A DNA stretch of 64,000 nt from Cordia subcordata. Lineage: Eukaryota; Streptophyta; Magnoliopsida; Boraginales; Cordiaceae. The stretch spans positions 2,412,501 through 2,476,500 of the forward strand of contig JAPTOF010000006.1 of NCBI GenBank assembly GCA_028554755.1, written 5' to 3'. The notes below the pieces were generated by a model. The model ran no database searches, was not told the origin of the DNA, and was given only the letters and a program-made list of their open reading frames with translations. How positions within the stretch are numbered: the first letter of the stretch is position 1; each line of letters starts with the position of its first letter. Shown in pieces: positions 47,411 through 60,133 of this stretch. The position numbers and the translations under genes were made by a program.

Positions 47411-48138
47411 TAAACACGTGATCCTCCTTGCATGTACCCACAGGAGTCTTATAAATAGTTTACACGTGTTGAAACTAATGTTAGCCTTTTCATTTTTAGA
47501 ATACTTCTCCTTTCTCTCTCTTTTCTAAAAACACTTTTTATAAATATATTATAACTTGAGCGTCGACAAGCCTTTGACAAGTACCGTAATAATGTCAAGC
47601 TCTCATTATTTGTGTCATTGTAGGACCTGCATACCTCGAATTGCTATTTTAAATGGTCCTCTGCAAGACCAGGAATAATAACAAGTTAGGAATTTTAATT
47701 AAAAAATAAGTATTTCAGAAAGAAACCATAATCCTAAATCCTAATACAAAATTAGTTTTGGATGAGAAATTACAATATTTCTCATAGTCAGCATATCCCA
47801 CAGAGTTGATTGCAAGGTTTGTTCAAATGTAAAAGAAAACAAGGTTGCATTTTAGCATAGAAATGTTATAAAAGAGATTGTGATCATAGTAAAAATTTAA
47901 AATTATCTTACCAAAATTTCTCATATTATTTATTAACTATTATCGGACTTTTCATAACGTTTTATAGCAAGAGCAAGCCTAAAAATCGGCATTTATTACA
48001 CACGCAGCATTGCCGAATACTCTTGGGATTGACGAGTCAGCATTTGTCTGCATTCATACATATTTTCCAATCAAAATCCAATTCACATACACTAAAATTC
48101 ATTGCTAATCAAAGAATCATTTCATTGAAAGTGAAAAA
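47411..48138. other. promoter-side spacer of the dehydrogenase gene
   Basis: About 730 bases of unremarkable A+T-rich DNA before the ATG at 48139. Nothing else is seen. Confidence 0.5.
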
Positions 48139-48499
48139 ATGGAAGCTTTGGTCTGCAGACGACTCGGCGACCCAACCATACCACCTAATTCATCGGACAA
48201 CTCGCCGCTCTTGTACACAACGACCCACCCGATACCTGAGCTCAACTCGCCTACGGCTGTCCGGGTCCGGGTCAAGGCCACGAGCTTAAACTTCGCAAAT
48301 TACCTTTCAGTCCTCGGCAAATACCAAGAAAAACCACCGCTGCCCTTCATCCCGGGCTCCGATTACTCCGGCACCGTCGACGCCGTCGGACCCGGTGTCA
48401 CCAACTTCAAAGTGGGCGACAGAGTTTGCTCCTTCGCTGCCCTCGGCTCCTTCGCCCAATTCATCGTTGCCGATCAAAGTGAATTGTAAGTCAACCTTC

Positions 48500-48536
<37 letters not shown>

Positions 48537-51221
48537 ATTGTTCGTTATTTGCTTCGGATATGATGATGGTGGAGCGGCTCTAGCTTTAGCCCTAAGGTAC
48601 TAGCACTTTCGCGTCTGGTACAACTTTCTTGTGTGCTACATTATGCTGCAAAGATCGTACCTTTTCGAAGATAACATATAACAACTAACTAGGCAGATAG
48701 CTCATCAAAACTACGAACCCGCTGAATTACCTTTTCTTTAGCAAATCAAGATTTCATAGAACGACTTCTATCCAATTCCTTTTGAAGAACATGTAACACC
48801 AAGTGCTTCCGAATTTCGCACATTGCTTTGGCCTATTGCTATACTGATTGTTTGTTGCTTTATGTACTGTATATTGGGGATTAAAGGTTTCTGGTGCCTG
48901 ATGGATGTGATCTGATTGCTGCTGGTGCGCTTCCTGTGGCTTATGGAACATCACATGTGGCTCTTATTCATAGAGCGCAATTGCGCAAAAATCAGGTGTT
49001 AGCCCCTTGCTTTCCTTGTGCAGATGTCCGTGTTGTATAGTTTATTATGTATGAGAAGCGTGAAGATAAGTTCAATTGCAGGTGTTGTTGGTTCTTGGTG
49101 CTGCTGGAGGCGTGGGGGTTTCTGCTGTACAAATTGGGAAGGTTTCTGGTGCCGTTGTTATAGCTGTTGCCAGGTACCTAAACCATTGTCCATAACCTAA
49201 TCTATCGATTTAGTTGTTTATTTAATTTCTTAATTACTTAAAGAGATGATCCTTAAGCACAACATATTACCGTTTCGCATTTGGAGGATTGTCGCAGCAT
49301 AAGTTGAGTTCTGGTACTCTATCAAATTCCAGGGGAGCAGAAAAAGTGGAGTTCTTGAAGTCAATGGGTGTTGATCATGTTGTTGATTCGAGCCTAGGAA
49401 ATGTTAATGAAAGCATTAAAGGATTCCTAAAGGCTAGAAAGCTTAAAGGGGTTGATGTCTTGTATGATCCAGTTGGAGGGAAACTTTTGAAAGAAACTTT
49501 GAGGCTGTTGAATTGGGGAGCACAAATTTTGGTTATAGGGTTTGCAAGTGGGGAGGTACCTGTCATCCCAGCAAACATAGCTCTCGTTAAGGTAATACAA
49601 ATATTTGCTTTCAGTTTCAAACATGTCTAGTACGATTGCATGGTTCCAATTCCTAACTGCAAGTTTAGTTCTTTGTCATTTATTTGATTTGGCATTGGTG
49701 CATATTTGTATTGGGTACTATTGACTGACATACATAGGGTATCTATCATATTGACCTTGTAATTTCTCAAAGTGAAACTCAAATGTGACTAGAGATAGTG
49801 ACCCTTGTTTAACTGAAAATTTACTTGTAATTTGCGCTGAGCTTATCTGTTTTCAGTTTTTCAAACAGTCTGCCAAGACTGACCCAAAACAAAGAGTCTG
49901 CTAATGAAAATCACTCATAGTTTTCAGATATGTCGTTTGCTTAAGAAAATCACTCAGATTCAGCCTGTTATAATTTAACAAGAACTTAGTTCGTGGGCTG
50001 CTTGGTTTATACAAATTATGTGATGGTATGCTATATATTTAACTTAATCATCCATGCTGCACTGTGCTACGTATGGTCATTAATTTGCCTGAATGTGCCT
50101 TTGCAGAATTGGACTATTCATGGACTCTACTGGGGAAGCTACAAAATACATCGGCCTAGAGTACTTCAAGAGTCTTTGAAGGAACTGTTGTCATGGTTGG
50201 CAAGAGGCTTAATCACAATCCATATATCTCATGCTTTCAGTTTATCAGAGGTGAGAAGCTGAAGATTACTCTCTTCTTCCTCTTGAGAAGATCTTTGTCC
50301 AATGCTAGGAGTGACATCTTTTGTTGTGTTGCCCCTTAAACTAACCATAATTGGAACTATCAACCAAGATACAATGTTAACATGAAGCCTTTTAATTAGT
50401 TAATAGAGATCTAAAAGACAAGACCACTTTGGAGGAACTAAACTTTGAGTGTGTCAAACAGTTCTACTTCTAAATTACCTTGGCAAGGCTGCCTTCTAGA
50501 TTGAGATTGTCAACACAAGACGCCACATATCTGTTTGTTTGCAATGTTTGATTGGAGTAAGTGGCTGGTGGATCGGTTCTATGGACGTCACCCCTTCTTT
50601 CCATTGCTCAGCCACTGCCTTTAAGACCTAATTTTTACTGCGTGCGTGTTTCTCCAATCTTTTCATTTCTAAAATTAACAAAAAATAGCTGTGGGGTCTC
50701 CCAGAAAAGAAAAAACCATATCACCTTCCTGCTAAACTTTACATTGTGAGCTTTTCTAGTTTATCCATTATTCTTAAACTGTTTCTCATTTTTATTCTCT
50801 TTGATTGAATTAGAATGTCAATTCCCATGTCCATTATGCAACACTCTATCCCACATGATTATGGATCACAAAAATTTTGAGTAGTTTATTGGACTCTGCA
50901 TACACCAAAATTAACATCATATCCCTCTTTTCATTTACCTTACTTGACTCAGTTGTCCACTTCTGTAGCTGAGAATTCTAGACAAATAATGAATTTCATC
51001 ACAACAAGATTTGTTTAAGTTCATTGAAGACCGCTCTTTTATAAATCAGTGTTTGTTATGCGTAAGCTTGGTCGTTGCTTAGAATTGGAGGCTAACATAT
51101 CTTATTACTTGTACATACTTTGCAGGCAAATCTTGCCTTTGCTGCCCTTAAGGATAGGAAAGCAATTGGGAAAGTGTTGATAACCTTTGGTGATCACACA
51201 GCCGTTAGATCAAAGCTTTGA
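48139..51221 (+). CDS. quinone oxidoreductase-like medium-chain dehydrogenase
   Basis: Six exons (48139-48485, 48887-48995, 49082-49173, 49333-49591, 50107-50250, 51126-51221) encode 348 aa with all phases matching. The GroES-like domain (VRVRVKATSLNFANYLSVLG, PFIPGSDYSGTVDAVGPGV, FKVGDRVCSF) is followed by a Rossmann NAD(P)H-binding loop GAAGGVG at 158-164, and then DVLYDPVGGKLLKETLRLLN and a C-terminal AFAALKDRKAIGKVLITF. The structural and catalytic zinc ligands of classical alcohol dehydrogenases are not evident, as in zeta-crystallin-type NADPH:quinone oxidoreductases. It resembles the Arabidopsis At3g56460 family. The substrate is not known from sequence. No transit peptide is apparent, so it is probably cytosolic or peroxisomal; the C-terminal SKL is a canonical type 1 peroxisomal targeting signal, which favours peroxisomes. 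Confidence 0.93.
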
Positions 51222-51457
51222 CTGAGAAGAACGCGGATGGTGTTTGAAAGATGGCCTTCCTTATCCTCAAATGTCTAAGCTTTGCATAAACTCGGTACTT
51301 TTAGCAATCATGTTCAGTCCTCTAGATAATTGCTGTTGAAAATGCTTAGAACTCGTGGAAACAATGGAAGTGAATAAAAGCTATAGATTTTCTGTTCAAA
51401 TGTATGTTATTTTCTAAGTTCTTAATAGATCCTACCTGCTTGAATCCTTTTTTGAGG

Positions 51458-52080
51458 ATGACAATGGGACGAGTGGCTTAAGATACTCGACATCAACCGG
51501 CTCAATAAAAATCCGTTTCGTTAAGAACTTAGAACGAATCTGGAACTATTACAAATATCCGTTAGGATTTGGAACGGAACTGGGATCAACCCCAGTTACC
51601 CGCATTCCTAAACCCGGTTATATGTGTGTGTATAGATGTTTTACGTTTATTAAGTAATTATAGTTTTAAGTACATATTATACATTAAAAATTAAGAGAAA
51701 TTTGTTCAGTAAGATTTGAACTCTTAACTTTTTACTTTTTAAAATGTTATCATTTTAATATTTTTTTTGGGGCAAAAATAGGAAATTTATTTAAATAGTT
51801 AATTTTTTTAAATTTAGTGATTTAATTTGAGTTCCAGGAGTTGAAAACATATCTTGAATTCAGGTTGAGATGTTTCTGGTTAAATTTTTTTTTTTTAATT
51901 TTAAATTTTTTACTTAGTTTGGGACGTTCTGGGTACTCGAGGGTTTGAGACATTCCAGGAATGAGATTCCCATATAAATTTTATCTGGGTTTGGGACGGA
52001 AAGAGGAATCGGGATGCTATTTAGGTAGCCGATTTGGGATTTTTTTGTGGATAGAATACCCGTCTGTTGTTACCCTTATA
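51458..52080. mobile_element. possible TIR element rich in GGGACG/CCCGGTT motifs
   Basis: It opens with GATGACAATGGGACGAG. The inverse of the right end reads GGGTAACAACAGACGGGTAT, giving a loose inverted match. GGGAC and CCCG motifs recur inside. Low confidence on ends and type. Confidence 0.25.
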
Positions 52081-52273
52081 CCTCATCATTTATCAATCTT
52101 AGTTTGGTTGACTTGTAATGAGATATGTCATGTCTAGGAGTTAACTGGATTTGGGTTAAAATCAGATTTTGTCCAAGAAAAATTTTAGCTTCTAAAAAAA
52201 AACACTTTAATTTTTTTTATTTATAAAATGCTCTTAAAAAGAGGTAATTCAAAGGAGTCCTGTAATATATAAA

Positions 52274-52498
52274 AGGCTTGTTTGGATTGATTTTTTTTAA
52301 GAAAAAATATTTTTTTTTGAAAAAATTACATTAAATTTATAATAATTATTTAATTTAATTTTTTTAAAAAATTAAAATTCTGAAAAAAGTTCAAATATAA
52401 TTTTTTTAAAAGTCAAAATTTTTAACTTTTTTTAAAAAAATATTTTTTAAAAATTATTAAAAAATAAACTTTTAAAAAAGGCCAATCCAAATGAGCCC
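52274..52498. mobile_element. MITE family 1 copy
   Basis: It begins GGCTTGTTTGGATTGA and ends GCCAATCCAAATGAGCCC. The interior is A/T-run rich and similar to the inverse of the 14.5- and 47.2-kb copies. Confidence 0.7.
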
Positions 52499-54267
52499 AA
52501 AATACATGACATGCATTATTGCCCATTTTAACGTATTCACACTGGAGAAGGAGCGCTTATTGCGAAAAGACGCCTACGTAGGCCGGCCTACTTTTAATCC
52601 TCCACTTGCAGGATTAAAAGAAGAGTGATTGCAGTCATCAAGAAAAAAAATTTTTTTTTTGTCGGAATATTTTTTTTTTTTTGAGAAAAAGGAGAAGGGA
52701 TTTGAGATTCTGAGTGTATGAAATAATGCTATTAATTTTACCAGAATAAATTAACCAGTGAAATGCATGACTCCACTATTTAAGCAACCATTTATTCTGA
52801 CCAAATAGCGATAACCGAAAAAAAAAAAATTTATTTGTCCCTTGTTTTTCTTTGCATCGCCTTCTGAAGTTAACTTAAACCATTTCTTTTCCTGGGCAGA
52901 ATTTAGACTAATTGAGAGTGGTGTTGTCTCGAGACATGTTGACTCGTATTAAAAGGGCGAAGATCCAAGCATATACATATATATTTTGTTTCAAAAGAAA
53001 TGGCTAAGAGATTCAGTAGAAATAAGTTATGTTACAACTAATATGTATATAGTTAATTTTAGAGTAAAGGGATGCACAACGGGTAATGGCGACAGTGACT
53101 GTGATAGCCAAATGCCTCATCATCTAATTAGTGACAGGAATAGGCATGAATGGATCAACATGAGCTTATTACTTGTGTTTACTAGGAATTACCTGCAATG
53201 ATCTATCCCAATCTTCAAAGGTTCCCTGAACCTGATGGCCAAGGCTATAGACTCGTTGAATTGTTAAAGTTGTAAACACATTGTAATTTCAAAATTCACT
53301 ACTACCTCCTATACTGTAAAAAATTATAGTTTATACCCATGCATTATAAAGAATGTCCGCAAAAACCCCTAGGGAAGTTTTATACAACATTTCGAGATAT
53401 CAGCAAATTTTAGAACGCACAAAATTCTCTTTAACTTTGATAAAACACAAGCAGATGAAATACATTCTACACTTAAAATCTTATTCAAATAAAGAAGTTG
53501 ACTTGATTCGTTTTAATTAACAAGGTTAAGATTGGAGATCTTGGATGAAAGTAGAAGACCGAAAGTGCTAAAAGTAACCCTTTGGCCACACCATATTTTT
53601 ACTGCAAAGTGGATCCACAAACAAAAAAGAAGAAGTTATTATAAGGAGTTTAGTCATCACAATAACAATTACAAGTGAGGGACCACAACTGACAACACAA
53701 CCAATAGCAATAGATATTAACAAGGAAGCTGCCAACTAAACAGAGCAAACCAATAAAAGAGTATATAAACAGAGGTCTGAGGTTGCGCCCCCCCCCCCCC
53801 CCGGGTCAAATGATGTCACACATAGCAAGACCAACAATAATTGAACCCCCCATTACTGTGCGAGTCCTTAAAAGAATTATTTAATAGAATGCTTATCAGT
53901 TCCTCTGCATGTGTTTGCTTGCTCCATTAGAAAAATCAATAATGAAGCATCAATCTCTGCAATTAAAAAAAAACACTGCATCAGAAATTGCCAAATTTGG
54001 GACCACCCAACAAATCGAATCTGTTGGTTTTTCAATAAAATGATTCTAAAAGCAACTTCACAAGATTCAAAAACAATAGTATGTTTTCCTAAACAAGATC
54101 TCAACTATGAGTCCTTTGTCGTCCATATTTGGCAAAACCAAATTTTGTGTAGTAGCCATGCACCAAAAAAGTTATATGAAAATTTTTGTATCAATATTTA
54201 ATAGCAAGCACCCTGTGATAAAGGGGCACATGAAAGAAAAAGAATATACATGTCGAACTTTGTTTAC

Positions 54268-54469
54268 CTTTTAATGTACTTTCTGCAAATTTTATTACTA
54301 AGAGTACATAAATTAAGATCTTTCCTGGACAGTTTGCTGTGCTGCCGCTTATGATGTTGAACTGTCTTTGCCATTGGAGGCCATGCAGAAGACTGACATG
54401 TTTCAAATATCTTCCCATGGTCATCACCAAGAAAACCCAACTCCGATTGAATATGCCACTTTTCAAGAC
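54268..54469 (-). other. possible internal exon downstream of MIR319
   Basis: On the minus strand an acceptor (CCTTTTTATAG) opens a 202-base block that ends at a good donor (AAAAG|GTAAAC). Two reading frames are open through it. One reads GLEKWHIQSELGFLGDDHGK and ends SNKICRKYIK. I recognise neither. Another minus-strand open frame ends at 53877 (IDASLLIFLMEQ…), but the phases do not join cleanly. It could be a non-coding exon of the pri-miRNA or part of an unrecognised gene. Confidence 0.25.
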
Positions 54470-55559
54470 CTATAAAAAGGTTGTCAATGACAGAAAATTT
54501 TTCAGCAAGATTATACTAGCGGCAGAAGTGCATATATATATAAGCAAAAACTCATTTTAAAGGCTCTGATCGGAAGAGTCAAGTCAGAATTTTGTCAAGT
54601 TGTTGAGCTTTAATTCAATGGTTGCAAAATGAGATTTCAGGTTTTCATGCAAGATCTCTAATGACGTATTGATGGAAATATCAGGCTTTGAGATATCTTA
54701 CATGTACAACAGCATGAATCATTAGCCAGACATCTTCTAATTCATACAAGATCAAGGATCCCTTTTGAGTATGCTTTTCAGGCTGCCTTTTAATTCTCGA
54801 CGAAAGTGAGTAATAGCAATATCGAAAAAACTAGTATTGTATTCAAGTCAAATACTCACACTCTAGCTAGACAAGGGGTCAGGTAGCAGAAGACTGTGTA
54901 TAGTGGGACAAACAAACAGGAAACTGACAGGATCTGGATTAGAGAACTTATGCTACTTGACCACTCAAGACATCATCAAACTATTTTTCATGGTTCTTGA
55001 AGTATCATAAAGGTATAGAGGGTTCCCCCATGCCGCACCATTAAACTATCAAACAATCCACCAAAATAGATAATCTTGGCAGGAATAGATAAACAGCCTA
55101 GTACATGCATCAGTGGAAGAAAAAGGATGGTTTAGCCACAAGGATCCTAGAAGCTAGAACAGAATTGCAAATTATGCTTACAGAAATAAAGCCCTGGAAG
55201 TGGAGGTGAATTATGTTCTAAATATGCTGAGGAAAAAATCACAGTTAATAATAAAATTCCATCAATCTAGGATGACCAGAGGGTGAACAAGTTTTCTAGC
55301 TAGGAACAGCAATCAGATATAAGAATAACTTGACAATATCGTCGATAGATGTGATGCAGATCATTAGGATTATTGAACGAGCAAATGTGTGCAATGTTGT
55401 AACGTATTTAAGCATTTCATTGCTCTTTGCATTCATGATAAAAGAAATGAAACTAAGGAAGGTTCTATAAATTAATGATGGAAAGGAAAATACCTTTTGC
55501 TGGAGGAGCGAAGCATGTCATTTAGAAACATGTACAAGGCTGTCATATAATCAACATTG

Positions 55560-55760
55560 AGGGCAGCAGACAAAAGGAGCTCCCTTCAGTCCAAACACAG
55601 AATGAAAGGGGTAGAAACTATCTCCCGCATCATTCATTCAATCACAGCAGTACAAAAATTCATCTTTCTACTGAGCGGTTAAATGAATGAGTCGGCAGAT
55701 AATCCAACCGCTAACTCATCCACGTGTGGGCTGATGGAAGCTCCTTTAGACCATCTTTCA
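55560..55760 (-). ncRNA. MIR319: MIR319 precursor foldback
   Basis: The minus strand carries a mature miR319 on the 3' arm (55574-55594). The facing 5' arm at 55747-55725 (AAAGGAGCTTCCATCAGCCC) pairs with it nearly throughout, with only a few mismatches. Between them the stem continues: CACACGTGGATGAG with the CTTTCATTCTGTG side, GGTTGGATTATCTGCCG with CGGGAGATAGTTTCTACC, and CTCATTCATT with AATGAATGAT. This gives the long foldback (about 190 nt) typical of the MIR159/MIR319 family, which Dicer-like 1 processes from loop to base. miR319 directs cleavage of TCP transcription factor mRNAs that control leaf growth. A primary transcript from promoter sequence near 57.3 kb is likely but not shown. 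Confidence 0.93.
55574..55594 (-). ncRNA. miR319: mature miR319
   Basis: On the minus strand the 21-mer starts TTGGACTGAAGG and ends GAGCTCCTT, which is the miR319c-type sequence as I know it. It has a 5' U and lies on the 3' arm of the foldback. Confidence 0.95.
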
Positions 55761-57298
55761 ATGAAGCAAACTTTAATATCACTTGTCGCAATATTTACCT
55801 AACCAGACTCAGTAGAAAATAACATATAGCATTTTGGATTACAAAATAGCAAATTGACCATGACCTGTTCAACATAGAGCTAGGTCTCAACCGCCGTGAA
55901 AACACAGGAAATTTTCCAAAAAATGTGCATATAATAAGAAAAAAGGGACAGGCAATTTATATCCCAAATTCAGGACCAGCTGCAATGATCATAAGATGGA
56001 ATATATGTTGTAGAAAAGCATTTGAAAAGAAATGAATGAATGTGCTTATTTTCACTTTACTGATGGGAAACATAGGAAAAGACCACTTGAATACCTAATT
56101 AAATAGAATCTTATAACTTGCAAATATAACAACTAAAAATAATCCAAAAATAAGATTTCAGCCTGATACAACTATTAAAAACAAAAGCCTACAAGAAAAA
56201 CATACAGCAGACAAAAATTTTCTACTGTGCCATAAACCAGAAAATGGTGAAGGAAAGAAAAGAAAATTGAAAAAAAAAAAGAGAAGATCATGAATGAAGA
56301 AATCAAGACTGCACCTCCTAAGCACAAAGAACAAGCCAAGACATTCCTTTTTCATCAGAACTGACTTATTCTGTTTTCACCTGCCCAATATGGTTTTAAT
56401 TGTTCCAGTAGCTATGTCAAAACTACATCAGAAAGGAAAAATCTTAAAACTCACCAAACCCTCTTAAATAAAAATTTCACCTTGATATTTCTATTTTTAG
56501 CATAAAATCAGAAAAGCACACATTTTTCTGTAGTACACAAGCCTGGAGCCCAACTAGTTACCTGAAATGGTGACAGTCTCTCAATGAGTTTTTACTCTTT
56601 ACTTAAATGGGGATAGTGAAAGGTACTTTCAGATCCCAGCTGCCCTAAAGTACCAAAGCTATAAATTGATCCATCACAAAATCTAAAGTTGGATCAAGTT
56701 CACACACAAACCCTAGCTGACCTTAAGAAAAGGGCAGCACAGCATGCTGACAAAATTACAAAAACCATATTGAAAAACTAAAACACAAATCTAAATGTCT
56801 TTATTATTAACCAAAAAAAAAAAGAAAAAGAAAAAGAATAACAGTAAAGAGCGTGGACAAGTTGATAAGGGAGAAGAATGAAACCCTAAGTCTCCATTTT
56901 CCAAGAATGCTTGAGCAATAGCATACTTTTAGAGGTGACCTCACATGCTTCAAAATGAGAATATAAAATGAGATAACATGCTCAATATACCTTGTGCTTC
57001 AAATAATATTATGAAAAAAAAAAAGAAGAGGATATATTAATTAATATATCAAGAGGAAGAGAGATATCAAGAGAATATGAAGAGGGTCTCGCATGAAATA
57101 CGGAAAGGCATAGTATTAATACAAGAAGGGAGTGATGGGTCGCTTTCGTCGTGAGAATCAGATACAGGAAAGCGACCCTAGAATTTTGCCGATACTTTCT
57201 ATCACCACATTATAAATAGAAAAAAAAAAGCTTAAAAAAAAAAAAGAGTAGCAGCAGCTCAGTGTGTGTGCGTGCGTGCGTGTGTGTGTTTGTGTGTG

Positions 57299-57329
<31 letters not shown>

Positions 57330-57640
57330 TAATATTATATTGTATTAAATGTGAGTATGTAAGTGAATGGACATAACGTAATAGTTGAAGCTGCAAGATC
57401 TGCTGCTGCAAAAATACCAGTGTCGTTCTGAAAAGGAGAGAGGGGGAAAATCCCTTCCCACACTGGAACGCACTGAAGAAGCGGGAGCGGGGGGAGGACG
57501 GGGGGGGGGGGGTGGGGGAGCGAGGAGAGGTGCTAGACAAGGAAGAGCACCTGTCTGATCCTGCTCAGACGATGAGTGTTGGGCTAGAGGGAAGAGTGGT
57601 GTTTGTGATGAGTGAAACTTTGACCCTTTATTCATTGCTT
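55761..57640 (-). promoter_or_regulatory. presumed 5' part and promoter of the MIR319 locus
   Basis: Upstream of the foldback on the minus strand is an A+T-rich stretch without a coding frame. At 57260-57330 there are (TG/CA)n and (TA)n tracts and TATA-like sequence, then a G-rich block at 57478-57520. By position this is probably the MIR319 promoter and leader, but no start site can be fixed from sequence. Confidence 0.4.
57478..57520 (+). other. G-rich tract
   Basis: Runs of G (six, then about 14, then five) separated by short interruptions on the plus strand, in an otherwise A+T-rich area. It could form a G-quadruplex. Confidence 0.6.
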
Positions 57641-59891
57641 TTCTTTTTCTTTTCTGAGTCTCCCCTAGAATTATGTCATCATTTTTATTGACTTTTTTCT
57701 GAAAGACATATTTATTTATTTTTAAATAATTAATAATTTGTTAGCCAGAGAGGGAGCAATTTCACATTCCTGAAAAGGAGAACATAAATTCACTTTCTTA
57801 GAAGTATACTTGTTAGGGATTTTTTTTTTATCGTTCTTGCCTAGCTCAAAATAAAAAACACATTACCTTTTTAGGATTTTAGGAAAAAAAAAACAATTGA
57901 AATAGAACTTATCATAGAAGTTTCAAATATTCTTAAAAATTAATTCAAATATTAATTATAAAAATAAAATGACTTTTTTTAAAATAAATAATTTTTTTAA
58001 AGGAAGTTAAAGCCAACTATACAATACATAATGACTTGTTTTGGCGCAATCACACCTCTCCTATCTTTCACTTACCGAGGTAACTAACTATCTAAGGAGC
58101 ATATCAAGAATGTTATGGCTATAGTATGTACACCTGTTACCTTCTTTATACACATACTTAAAATATAATTCCTTTAACGATTAAAAATAGTACCATAATC
58201 CTCTAGCAACCGTCTAAAAAGAGAACAACGGAGCATAAGCCTTAGGACCAAAATATAAATTGTCTTAGAGTTAATTTCAATAATAAAATTATCCAAAATT
58301 AATTACATTTAAAAAAAATCAATTCAAACAATCGTTGGTGCATGGACAAAGTTATTATCAGCTTGTCCTTCAAATGTACCCCACTAACAGCTGCACACAC
58401 CACTTGAAACCAAATAGCCTCAGTACTTCCTCGTGTAAATTATAATGTCATAACATTGTCGAGCATAGGTACATTGTTACCTTAGTGAGGGACAATGCGA
58501 GCCAAACAATCTATTTGGGTAGAGAAAAACTCATCTCATATAAAATTTGTTTAGAAATTAAAAATTTTGTAATGGAACAACATATTTCAATACATATTAT
58601 AACTTATTTCAAAATTTTAATAATATTAATTAAACGAGTATAACTTCTCACTTAAAACTTTTAATTATAATAAGTTATCATAACCAATTTACATATCTTT
58701 TAGTATCAATCTGCATCAATTTTTTCAAGGATCTTTTTTTTTTTTTTTTTGTATTACAGGGTTGATGATGTATATGGAAAAAATTGCAAATAGCCATAGG
58801 AGACTGACCCAATAAAAGATGAAACAAAAAGAAAAATTTTTCCACTTATCTTCCTATTTATGACATTCTTTATCACATGAGGTAAAAATACCATTGATCT
58901 TTTCCCTTTTTGTCAAGCACTGATCTTCTTATTTTGTACTTTGAACTTTATTATAATAATAGTTATTTGTTCGAAAAAAATTTCATTTGACCGAAATTAT
59001 CAAATAGTGAACAGAACAAGTGGGAGAAAAAGGAGTACACACCTGTGAGTATTTTATTCTTAGTTATTTGGAAAATATGGCATGGCTTCATCAGTTTCCA
59101 TTATTGAATCGATATTGATATGTACGATTCTCTGTGATCCGCGGCCCTCCCCCAACTAAAAAAAAAGAAGAAAAAGAAAGTTGAATGAAAACTAAGTCGA
59201 ATAATGAACTAAAATTTTGGATATAACACCAACCCCTTAAATAGCTAGAGAGTTTAGAGACACTATAATCTTATCTCCCTATTATATATTTAAAATATTT
59301 TGGCTCACTGGTAAGTTGGTGGTAAAGTAGTAACGGTTTTACTATTATAAAAAAAAGAACACGAATTTAAATTTAAAAAAATGAACTTATTGAGAAGCCT
59401 TTTTCTTTATTGTCCTTAACTTGATAAGAATTAGTCGCGTTCTAATCCGACTTGAAACACTCATTGCGCTCAAAGGAAAAAGTAATTTTGTCTCCTCCGC
59501 GATGGAAAAAGTTATATCTTACAGGTACTAAATCCATCAAATACTCGTCTAGATTTTAGCACAAAAACCCCTAACAATCAAATGGAGTGTGTTTATAGCT
59601 GTACGCAATATTTGCATGGACGCAAAAGTATGCTAATAAATGGAAGAGTGATGACTGAGGAGTTGCAGAGAAGAAATGGGCAAGAATTATCTTCAACAAT
59701 AGGGGGCAAGTTTTTGATGTTGTTGTACAGTCAAGGAACATTATAAGTTGTCATCGGGTCCCCAGAATTTACCCCTTTTTTTTTTTCCTTTTCTTAAGTA
59801 CGAGCAGAAAACAAAAGAATCAAGCTTGTCAGGTAAAATATATCAGGCTTGCCAGCATGTGAATCTCAGAAGGGATATCATGTGTTTGCAG

Positions 59892-60133
59892 ACTTAGGAT
59901 TTATTTCGATTGACTCTTTTTTTTCTTAAAATCAAATAATTTTTTTAAAAATATTTATTTATTTATTTATAATAACTATTTGCTACGCTTTTAAAAAGAT
60001 TAAAATTCTAAAAAAAAAGCACTTAAATACAATTTTCTTTTAGAAGTCAAACTTTTTATTTTCTTTAAAGAACATTTTTTTCCAAAAAATTAATAAAAAA
60101 TACTTTTTGAAAAAAACCAATTTAAACGAGTCC
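59892..60133. mobile_element. MITE family 1, diverged copy
   Basis: It starts near TTAGGATTTATTTCGATTGAC and ends AACCAATTTAAACGAGTCCA. The ends are weaker inverse matches than in the other copies, but the interior (AAAATTCTAAAAAAAAAGC, AGAAGTCAAACTTTTTATTT) fits the family. Confidence 0.5.

Larger units (their letters stand above)
51222..53876. other. intergenic region with two repeat elements
   Basis: It holds 3'UTR of the dehydrogenase, a possible terminal-inverted-repeat segment (51458-52080), a MITE (52274-52498), poly-A/T runs and a C-run of about 17 at about 53788. No gene is supported. Confidence 0.5.

Noticed and set aside
50561..50749. 62-codon ORF between exons 5 and 6 of the dehydrogenase gene
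   Set aside because: Lies wholly in an intron, and the flanking exons join in frame without it.
57259..57635. Minus-strand Pro-rich ORFs near the MIR319 promoter
   Set aside because: Their composition follows from the G-rich and CA repeats; no conserved domain and no exon continuation.
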